DNA of 10,462 bases from Bacillota bacterium. Its GTDB lineage: Bacteria; Bacillota; Clostridia; Acetivibrionales; DSM-1351. Within the stretch, counting starts at the first letter, position 1; each line of letters opens with the position of its first letter. Below the pieces are notes generated by a model. It searched no databases. It had not been told where the DNA came from and was given only the letters and a program-made list of their open reading frames with translations. Below, piece by piece: positions 5,044 through 10,462 of this stretch. The stretch is from contig JAEVZU010000132.1 in the NCBI GenBank assembly GCA_023392075.1, positions 1-10,462 on the forward strand. The letters are read 5' to 3'. Both the position numbers and the translations under genes were made by a program.

Positions 5044-5802
5044 TTATATTTGTATCTCCAAACCTACCGGACAGTGATCCGAACCCAGGGTTTCCGAAAA
5101 GATATATGCATCGTTTATCCGGTCCTTCAGACTCTCCGAAACGCAGAAATAGTCGATTCTCCAACCGGCATTCTTTTCTCTCGCCTTGAACATATAGGAC
5201 CACCAGGTATACGCATCAGTCCTGTCGGGATAAATAGTTCTGAAAGTATCCACAAAACCATTTTCCATCAGTTGGGAAAACTTCTCTCTCTCCTGGTCGG
5301 TAAAACCCGCATTTTTCCTGTTTGATTTGGGATTTTTCAAGTCAATCTCCTGGTGGGCTACATTGAGATCACCGCACAGGATAACAGGCTTCTTTTGCTC
5401 CAGCTGCTTGAGATACGCTCTGAAATCGTCCTCCCATTTCATTCTGTAGTCAAGTCTTTCAAGCTCTCTTTTTGAATTTGGAGTATACACATTCACAAGA
5501 TAAAAGGTCTCAAACTCCAGAGTAATTACGCGCCCCTCATTATCATGCTCTTGAATGCCTATACCGCAGGAGGAGGCCACAGGTTCAATTTTGGTAAAAA
5601 CAGCCGTACCGGAATAGCCTTTTTTCTCCGCATAATTCCAGAACTGGTGATAGCCCTCAAGCTCCAGCTCTATCTGACCCTGCTGCAGTTTGGTTTCCTG
5701 CAGGCAGAATATATCGGCATCAGCTTGCTTGAAAAAATCTAAAAAACTCTTATCCATACACGCCCTCAGGCCGTTTACATTCCATGAAATAAACTTTATC
5801 AT
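5044..5802 (-). CDS. exoA: Exodeoxyribonuclease III / AP endonuclease (ExoA, XthA family)
   Basis: Magnesium-dependent base-excision-repair enzyme that cuts the backbone 5' to abasic sites and removes 3'-blocking groups. All family motifs are present in order: SWNVNG (Asn8, Asn10), LQETKLQ (Glu36), VNVYTPNS (Tyr106), CGDLNVAHQEIDL (Asp145, Asn147), NAGFTDQER (164-172), WRIDYF (Asp217) and GSDHCPVG (catalytic Asp242-His243). Its 252 residues match the usual length, and the protein is cytoplasmic with no signal peptide. The ATG at 5802 follows a GGGGGGAG ribosome site by 6 nt. A separate extended -10 promoter lies at 5863-5891. Downstream is the DnaA-box region; upstream is the peptidoglycan hydrolase gene, with no obvious functional link. 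Confidence 0.96.
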   Translation of the reverse strand: MIKFISWNVNGLRACMDKSFLDFFKQADADIFCLQETKLQQGQIELELEGYHQFWNYAEKKGYSGTAVFTKIEPVASSCGIGIQEHDNEGRVITLEFETFYLVNVYTPNSKRELERLDYRMKWEDDFRAYLKQLEQKKPVILCGDLNVAHQEIDLKNPKSNRKNAGFTDQEREKFSQLMENGFVDTFRTIYPDRTDAYTWWSYMFKAREKNAGWRIDYFCVSESLKDRINDAYIFSETLGSDHCPVGLEIQI

Positions 5803-5862
5803 ATGTTTCTCCCCCCACTAATACGTATATTCAATATATGAATTTAACTGCCGCAGAATACT

Positions 5863-5891
5863 AGTATAACATAGCCCGCTTCAAGCGGCAA
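5863..5891 (-). promoter_or_regulatory. Candidate extended -10 promoter of exoA with palindrome over the -35 box
   Basis: TTGCCG (5891-5886), 17 bp and TATACT (5868-5863) preceded by TGT, giving an extended -10 (TGTTATACT) on the minus strand. The 13-bp palindrome CCGCTTCAAGCGG (5876-5888) overlaps the -35 box and spacer. It could be an operator, or the stem of a weak terminator for the upstream NlpC/P60 gene (no T-run follows). Confidence 0.55.
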
Positions 5892-5904
5892 ATAGACAGG
5901 CCCG

Positions 5905-6741
5905 TTACTTTTTCAGGCCTCCAAAGCCCTCCGCTATCCTTATGAAGCACACGTCCAGCCATTTGGTATTCATAGCCTGGTTGTACCAGTAGGTCTTATC
6001 TATTCCCGACTTCTGGCTTATAAATTCCAGGGCCTTTTTAAGCTCATCATTGTCTGTAAGTGTCTTAAGTTTTATATACCCCATTTTACCGGTTAAACTC
6101 ACCAAATACCAGTTTCCGCTTAAAATGGCTTTAATATTTGCAGTGCCGCCTGACTTCAGCTTTGTGAGAACTGCAGAGGCCTCATCTGGCAGGTCATATA
6201 TGTTGGTATCGGCAGGCACAGTCTTAACCGACTGCTCAAAGGTTATTTTGGTATCGTTGTATTCACCTGTGAAATATTTCAGCCTGCCGAAGGTGTTAAA
6301 GGAATCAAACAACTGGGTGCTGACAACACCATAGAAAGTTCCCCTTGCATGGGTTAGCCTGTCATTGCCCGTATAGATTCCGCAATGTACTATTCCGTTG
6401 GTGTCGGTATTTCTGAAACATATGTCGCCCGGTCTGAGCTGGCTTTTGCTTACAGGGCTGCATAAGACGGAAAAAATACTCTGGGCCGAATAATCTGCAA
6501 TCATGGGTATCAGACCCATTCTCCGCAGTGTATATACGATCAGCCCGGAGCAATCGAAATATTGATAGCCTATCCACTTTTCCGCCGAATAATTGCTATA
6601 ATAGTAATTTGATCTTCCGAAGGTATTGACCAGTTTTGCCAGTGCTTCCCTGGTCAGAGGCTCTCCGCTCTGTCCTCCGTAGACATAGCCTGCGCCGATT
6701 TTAGAATTGACTATTGCTAAAAACTCCTGAAGCTTGTTCAA
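5905..6741 (-). CDS. NlpC/P60-family peptidoglycan hydrolase with SH3-like domain, no signal peptide
   Basis: Predicted cysteine endopeptidase cutting stem peptides of peptidoglycan. Residues 1-155 form the NlpC/P60 domain: GAGYVYGGQSG (17-26), FDCSGLIVYTLRRMG with catalytic Cys64, LRPGDICF (102-109), VHCGIYTG with His119, and LTHARG with a His131 that may be the third polar residue. Residues about 170-230 look like a bacterial SH3 wall-binding domain (DTNIYDLP, GNWYLVSLTGKMGYIKLKTL). A C-terminal segment (231-278) is unassigned. The N-terminus (MNKLQEFLAIVNSKIG) is not a signal peptide and no membrane segment is seen, unusual for a wall enzyme; export by another route, release by lysis as with a phage endolysin, or a domesticated phage origin are possible. 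The ATG at 6741 has AAGGTGG 5-6 nt upstream. It lies 77 bp after a LytTR regulator gene, so co-expression is likely. Confidence 0.85.
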   Translation of the reverse strand: MNKLQEFLAIVNSKIGAGYVYGGQSGEPLTREALAKLVNTFGRSNYYYSNYSAEKWIGYQYFDCSGLIVYTLRRMGLIPMIADYSAQSIFSVLCSPVSKSQLRPGDICFRNTDTNGIVHCGIYTGNDRLTHARGTFYGVVSTQLFDSFNTFGRLKYFTGEYNDTKITFEQSVKTVPADTNIYDLPDEASAVLTKLKSGGTANIKAILSGNWYLVSLTGKMGYIKLKTLTDNDELKKALEFISQKSGIDKTYWYNQAMNTKWLDVCFIRIAEGFGGLKK

Positions 6742-6818
6742 TGAAATCCACCTTCCCGTTTGCTTTTTTATATCTCATAATATGAGGAAAATAAACTTCA
6801 TGCTATTGATTTAATCAT

Positions 6819-7538
6819 TTAACCGCCAGCAATGTTTGAATTTAGATGTAGATGAGCTGAGAAGTACCTTTCCAGTGCTTTATCCCTGTCGGTCAAAAAA
6901 ACAGGTATCTCCTCACCGCTTTTTATTTCAAGGGTTGATTCGTTAAGTTTGGATACAGCATCAATATTAACAAGGTAACCGGGATGACATCTCATAAATT
7001 TGCTGTTTTCAAGCTGCTTTTCAAGCTCATCCAGGCTCAAACCGGATTTTATAAGAAAATTTTCCGTGTGTATAATGCTGGTACCGTTAAGGTTTTCAAT
7101 ATACCGGATGTCCTGCTGGGGCACTTTTACATTGGTCTTGTCGGACAAAACCTCCAGACTCCGGTTAAGAATGTATTTTAAGGAACGCCTGATAGAGGAT
7201 CTTACACTGCTCTCCTCCATGGGCTTTACAAGATAATTTCTGACTCCCAGCTTATAGCCTTCCTGAAAGTGTGTTTCCATATCCGTGATGAATACAAGAA
7301 CGGTATTGATATCGATTCCGCGGATTTTTTTCGCTCCTTCCATATCCCTTGCTCCCGAATGATACAGATCTATGAATATCATTTGATAGAAATCGGCCGA
7401 AAATGCAGACAGCAGCTTATCACAGCTGTCATATGCATCAATGTGACAATCCAGGGATTGTTCGGAGCAATACTTCCTGATGTACGAGGAAAGAGTATCC
7501 CTATCAAACTGAATGTAATCACATATTGCAATATTCAC
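6819..7538 (-). CDS. LytTR-family response regulator (orphan)
   Basis: Two-domain DNA-binding response regulator of the LytR/AgrA type, 239 residues. The receiver domain (about 1-120) shows the acidic pocket (ICDYIQFDRD, Asp7), phospho-acceptor Asp57 in MIFIDLYHSG, FITD (Thr85) and YLVKPM with Lys105. The LytTR DNA-binding domain (about 130-230) has the expected strands: IRYIENLNGTSIIHTE, FMRCHPGYLVNIDAV and IPVFLTDRDKALERYF. The GTG at 7538 follows a GGGGGGG ribosome site by 7 nt. No histidine kinase is in the window, so its signal is unknown. LytTR regulators often control wall-autolysis or peptide-signalling genes; with a peptidoglycan hydrolase gene 77 bp downstream, control of that gene is a reasonable inference. 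It is insulated from cysS by a strong terminator and has its own promoter. Confidence 0.9.
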   Translation of the reverse strand: MNIAICDYIQFDRDTLSSYIRKYCSEQSLDCHIDAYDSCDKLLSAFSADFYQMIFIDLYHSGARDMEGAKKIRGIDINTVLVFITDMETHFQEGYKLGVRNYLVKPMEESSVRSSIRRSLKYILNRSLEVLSDKTNVKVPQQDIRYIENLNGTSIIHTENFLIKSGLSLDELEKQLENSKFMRCHPGYLVNIDAVSKLNESTLEIKSGEEIPVFLTDRDKALERYFSAHLHLNSNIAGG

Positions 7539-7595
7539 TGTTTGACCCCCCCAAGCCCAAAATACGGGTAATAATATAAGTTAATATAATTTAAT

Positions 7596-7624
7596 ATTAT
7601 ACATTACATTTACTTTTATGGAAA
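7596..7624 (-). promoter_or_regulatory. Candidate promoter of the LytTR regulator (and downstream hydrolase)
   Basis: TTTCCA (7624-7619), 17 bp and a consensus TATAAT (7601-7596) on the minus strand, about 60 bp before the GTG start, in a very AT-rich stretch. The -35 box is weak (4 of 6), which would fit an activated promoter. Confidence 0.5.
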
Positions 7625-7716
7625 TAGCATACATAAACAATGTTTTCCTTCCGGCTGTGCTCCAATAAGCAAATGGCTCCATACTAAATGTTTCAGGGTA
7701 TGATAAAAAACAAATA

Positions 7717-7764
7717 GGGACTTAAACAAATCCGGCGTACCAAGCACCTGTTTGTTTAAGTCCC
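7717..7764 (-). terminator. Rho-independent terminator after cysE-cysS
   Basis: A perfect 14-bp inverted repeat (7717-7730 and 7751-7764, 20-nt loop) lies 35 nt beyond the cysS stop codon. On the minus strand it is followed by TATTTGTTTTTTAT. It separates the cysteine genes from the LytTR regulator. Confidence 0.9.
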
Positions 7765-7798
7765 GAAGTTAATTCACTTTATATACACTTGCATTCTT

Positions 7799-9184
7799 TT
7801 ATAAAAACTTAACCTTTGGTCCGGCTGCAGTATCCTCCACAACAATACCCATGGCCTTGAGCTCATCCCTGATTTCATCGGAACGCTTCCAGTTTTTTTC
7901 GGCTCTGGCCTGCTGTCTATCGTCAACCAGCTTCTGAACCTCCGGACTTATTTCCGGGCCGCTTTCCCCGGCCTTCTTTTTATCGAAATCAAAACCGAAT
8001 ATTTTATTCATTTTGGTCAGCAGCTCGAATATCTGCGGTGATTTCTTGCCGTATCTTACGGCATTCCAGGCTATTCCCAGAGCTTTGGGTATATTCAGAT
8101 CGTCGTTTACCGCTTCTTCAAAATCACTGAGGAATTCATTTATTACAGCAGCATCAACCTTGTCCGTTCCATCCTTGTGAGCCAGCGCCCCTTCAACAAA
8201 TCTGTCATAGGATACCTGAGCCGACTGCATAACCTCCCAGGTAAAATTGAGTTTGTTTCTGTAATGTGCATTCAGGCACATGTATCTGAATGCCAGCGGA
8301 TCAAAGCCCTTCTTTTTCAGGTCATCAATGGTATAGGTATTGCCAAGGCTCTTGGACATCTTTCCGTTATTGACCATCATGAACTCACCGTGCATCCAGT
8401 AGTTGACCGCAGGATCGCCCAGCAGAGCTTCAGACTGTGCTATTTCATTTTCATGGTGTACAGGGATATGGTCCACTCCCCCTGTGTGAATATCAAAGAC
8501 ATCACCGAGATATTTTCTACCCATTGCCGAGCACTCTATATGCCAGCCCGGATATCCCATTCCCCACGGACTCGGCCACTGCATGATATGTTCCTTTGGA
8601 GCCTTCTTCCAGAGAGCGAAATCAGCCGGGTGATGTTTTTCTTCATTAACTTCGACTCTGGCTCCGGCTATCTGATCCTCAAGATTTGCTCTGGACAGTT
8701 TTCCATAGCTCTCGAATTTCTGTATGTCAAAATATATACCGTCGCTGGTTTCATAGCCAAAACCCTTGTCTACAAGGCCGTTAACAAAATCCAGCATTTC
8801 TGATATATGTTCGGTAGCTTTTGGTACGATTTCGGGAACCTCAATATTGAGCGCCTTAATGTCCTTCATAAACACATCGGTATAGTACTCGGCAATTTCC
8901 CAGGGAGTCTTTTTCTGTTCACGGGCCCCCTTCATCATTTTATCTTCGCCGTCATCCTCATCCGACACAAGGTGGCCCACGTCAGTGATATTCATTACAT
9001 GCTTGAGGGAATACCCGTTATACTCCAGTACCCTTCTGAGCATATCCATGAATACATAGGTTCTCAAATTGCCGATATGGGCAAAATTATATACGGTGGG
9101 ACCGCAGGAATATATTCTGACCTCTTTATCATTTATTGGCTTAAACTCTTCCTTTTTTCTTGACAGTGTATTGTAAACCTTCAT
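7799..9184 (-). CDS. cysS: Cysteinyl-tRNA synthetase
   Basis: Class I aminoacyl-tRNA synthetase that activates cysteine with ATP and charges tRNA-Cys; cytoplasmic. The HIGH signature is FAHIGNL (HIGN at 36-39) and the KMSKS loop is at 275-279. The zinc ligands that give cysteine specificity are in place: Cys27 (YSCGPT), Cys218 (HIECSAMG) and His243 with Glu247 in HHENEIAQS. The C-terminal part carries the helical anticodon-binding region and ends with the family's KNWKRSDEIRDELKAMGI stretch. Its 461 residues are the normal length. The ATG at 9184 is preceded by GGAGG at 6 nt. It lies 84 bp behind cysE, the widespread Firmicutes pairing of cysteine biosynthesis with its charging enzyme. Confidence 0.98.
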   Translation of the reverse strand: MKVYNTLSRKKEEFKPINDKEVRIYSCGPTVYNFAHIGNLRTYVFMDMLRRVLEYNGYSLKHVMNITDVGHLVSDEDDGEDKMMKGAREQKKTPWEIAEYYTDVFMKDIKALNIEVPEIVPKATEHISEMLDFVNGLVDKGFGYETSDGIYFDIQKFESYGKLSRANLEDQIAGARVEVNEEKHHPADFALWKKAPKEHIMQWPSPWGMGYPGWHIECSAMGRKYLGDVFDIHTGGVDHIPVHHENEIAQSEALLGDPAVNYWMHGEFMMVNNGKMSKSLGNTYTIDDLKKKGFDPLAFRYMCLNAHYRNKLNFTWEVMQSAQVSYDRFVEGALAHKDGTDKVDAAVINEFLSDFEEAVNDDLNIPKALGIAWNAVRYGKKSPQIFELLTKMNKIFGFDFDKKKAGESGPEISPEVQKLVDDRQQARAEKNWKRSDEIRDELKAMGIVVEDTAAGPKVKFL

Positions 9185-9268
9185 CCTTGCCCTCCATCCC
9201 CGTGTTTCACGCGGTAATAAAATTTCTGCTGCATCTGTTGTTTTATAATTTTATTTCATCTAATGTGA

Positions 9269-9982
9269 TTATTTTTTATTGTTGTCACCGTTTTCTTTTT
9301 CTTCTTCCTCCCTGGCTTTCAGCTTTGCACGCAAACCGTCATCACCGGTTTTGCAGCACTGCTGTTCCACATGCTGGATTCTGCTTTCCAGTCTGCATAT
9401 TTCCTGTGAAATCGGGTCTGGCATATGTATCTGATCCAGCGATTCGGAAGGACTGATAATTCTCTGGCTGCCTTTCTTGACAGTTCTCCCCTTAACTCCG
9501 ACTACGGTTGAATAGGGCTCAACCTCAAAGGCCACAAAAGTATTGGCACCGATAGTCGAATTGTCCCCGATTGTAAAAGGCCCGAGAACTTTGGCTCCCG
9601 CACCTATGAGCACATTGTTTCCGACCGTAGGATGACGTTTTGCGCCCTTATCCTTGCCTGTTCCCCCAAGGGTTACTCCATGATAAATAGTGCAATAGTC
9701 ACCGATCTCCGCCGATTCACCAATTACAACACCCATGCCGTGGTCAATAAACAGGCCTTTGCCTATTTTGGCACCGGGATGGATTTCAATTCCTGTAAAA
9801 TGCCGTGCAAACTGCGATATAAATCTGGCTGTGAAAAATCTTCTCTTCCTGTAAAACCAGTGCGCAGCCTTATGATAAACCAGCGCGTGAAAGCCCGGGT
9901 AAAGCAGTATTACCTCCAGGGTACTTTTGGCGGCAGGATCCCGTCTTGCTATTAATCTGGCATCATCAAGTAATTTGCCCAT
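9269..9982 (-). CDS. cysE: Serine O-acetyltransferase
   Basis: Acetylates L-serine with acetyl-CoA to O-acetylserine, the first step of cysteine synthesis. The N-terminal helical part (1-60) has the family's short bacterial form. The left-handed beta-helix of hexapeptide repeats (about 62-165) includes GIEIHPGAKIG, GLFIDHGMGVVIGE (catalytic His81), IYHGVTLGGTG (acetyl-CoA loop) and KRHPTVGNNVLIGAGAKVLG. The acid 15 residues before His81 is Glu66, where the E. coli enzyme has Asp. The C-terminal tail (about 185-237) is polar, with Cys196 and the pair Cys209-Cys210 and an acidic run EEEEKENGDNNKK; it is probably disordered. The ATG at 9982 has AAAGGA at 7 nt. cysS follows in the same direction; the upstream leader has a hairpin but no T-box motif that I could find. 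Confidence 0.96.
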   Translation of the reverse strand: MGKLLDDARLIARRDPAAKSTLEVILLYPGFHALVYHKAAHWFYRKRRFFTARFISQFARHFTGIEIHPGAKIGKGLFIDHGMGVVIGESAEIGDYCTIYHGVTLGGTGKDKGAKRHPTVGNNVLIGAGAKVLGPFTIGDNSTIGANTFVAFEVEPYSTVVGVKGRTVKKGSQRIISPSESLDQIHMPDPISQEICRLESRIQHVEQQCCKTGDDGLRAKLKAREEEEKENGDNNKK

Positions 9983-10007
9983 ATTTTCGTCCTTTATATA
10001 TATTGTT

Positions 10008-10027
10008 TGCAGGCAAATATGCCTGCA
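10008..10027 (-). promoter_or_regulatory. Hairpin in the cysE leader
   Basis: An 8-bp palindromic stem TGCAGGCA/TGCCTGCA with a 4-nt loop, 26 nt before the cysE ATG. No T-run follows, so it is not a plain terminator. It may stabilise the mRNA or be an operator. Confidence 0.45.
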
Positions 10028-10056
10028 GCGCTATTCTTATACAGTATATTCCGGTA

Positions 10057-10085
10057 AAAATAACCTGATACATTGCACATTTCAA
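10057..10085 (-). promoter_or_regulatory. Candidate promoter of cysE-cysS
   Basis: TTGAAA (10085-10080), a 17-bp spacer and TATTTT (10062-10057) on the minus strand, about 75 bp before the cysE start. A TATAAG nearby at about 10036-10041 lacks a good -35 box. Confidence 0.45.
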
Positions 10086-10189
10086 CGGCCTTTAACAACC
10101 TGTCCATAAAATGCGGAATAAGTGCGGTATCGGTTATAGACATTTTAACAGTTTTAAAATTCTATGTAAATAAGGACGTGAGACAACTT

Positions 10190-10400
10190 TTTTGAACAAA
10201 GCGAAGGGGCATTTCTGCCCCCTATGCTTTTAAGTAATTCCCAAAATGGCGTCCCCAGTATTTTGACACCTAGCCCAAGCTAGGTGGGTGTCCCGGTGGC
10301 ATTTTCAGTCTTCCTTCGCCGTTGCACAACGTTCTCGCCGTGTGTCGGAATTAACCAAGGCCTGACATAGAATACCAGACAGCAGACTCCCTTATTACAG
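10190..10400 (-). other. Hairpin-rich non-coding segment of unknown identity
   Basis: About 210 bp without an open frame of note, GC-richer than the flanks. On the minus strand it ends in a 6-bp GGGGCA/TGCCCC stem (10206-10211 and 10216-10221, loop GAAA) followed by TTCGCTTTGTTC, a moderate terminator. Upstream are a bulged 10-bp hairpin (GACACCTAGC at 10265-10274 with GCTAG at 10279-10283 and GTGTC at 10288-10292, loop CCAA) and a small stem CGTTG/CAACG (10320-10331). It could be a structured RNA, the end of a mobile element, or the processed 3' region of an upstream transcript. I do not recognise a family. Confidence 0.35.
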
Positions 10401-10423
10401 ATGTAGGTTCAAAATAAAAGGTT

Positions 10424-10462
10424 TTATTCGCTCATTTCAGGATATCTTATTAACTTGGAAAA
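10424..10462 (-). CDS. Possible last codons of an upstream gene
   Basis: The minus strand reads FSKLIRYPEMSE followed by TAA (10426-10424) from the window edge. Only 12 codons are visible, so a chance open frame cannot be excluded and no function can be given. In many Firmicutes gltX or isp genes precede cysE, but nothing here identifies either. Confidence 0.2.
   Translation of the reverse strand, partial: FSKLIRYPEMSE

Noticed and set aside
8177..8803. A 208-codon plus-strand frame opposite cysS
   Set aside because: It is fully antisense to a conserved gene with intact catalytic motifs, and the translation shows no recognisable family features.
9983..10150. T-box riboswitch before cysE-cysS
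   Set aside because: I found no T-box antiterminator motif or terminator with T-run between the candidate promoter and cysE; only a simple hairpin is present.

Overview
The window is chromosomal DNA from a low-GC Gram-positive bacterium of class Clostridia. The evidence is clostridial-type SigH, the conserved Firmicutes order cysE-cysS-mrnC-rlmB-yacP(rae1)-sigH, purine-rich Shine-Dalgarno sites and AT-rich spacers. A cellulolytic cluster III relative (Ruminiclostridium/Acetivibrio type) is plausible but rests on general impression only. Every gene I can support lies on the minus strand, so transcription runs from right to left.

Right end (10462 to about 9983): perhaps the last codons of an upstream gene, then a GC-richer, hairpin-dense non-coding stretch of about 200 bp that I cannot name, then the cysE leader. 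cysE (serine acetyltransferase) and cysS (cysteinyl-tRNA synthetase) form a cysteine supply and charging pair closed by a strong terminator at 7717-7764.

Middle (7624 to 5044): an inserted block that is not part of the usual cluster. It holds an orphan LytTR response regulator, an NlpC/P60 peptidoglycan hydrolase without a signal peptide, and an exonuclease III family AP endonuclease. Next comes a 470-bp gene-free region (4570-5043) with a cluster of DnaA-box-like 9-mers, two of them perfect and on opposite strands, beside AT-rich 13-bp tandem repeats. This resembles a replication-origin or DnaA-titration module and is one of the two most interesting parts of the window.

Left-centre (4680 to 1680): mrnC (Mini-III, 23S rRNA maturation), rlmB-like 23S rRNA 2'-O-methyltransferase, yacP/rae1 (NYN-domain RNase) and sigH. 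Candidate promoters precede mrnC, rlmB and sigH; the sigH promoter is a perfect sigma-A consensus and shows that the longest sigH reading frame starts too early.

Left end (1660 to 1): tRNA-Gly(CCC) and tRNA-Thr(GGT), each followed downstream by a small GC-richer repeat element and a displaced 3' fragment of the same tRNA. This resembles integration remnants, and the trailers also contain inverted pieces of the tRNA they follow. Last is a membrane-anchored trypsin-like (S1C/HtrA-type) protease, cut by the window edge, where rpmG-secE-nusG would be expected in the standard order.
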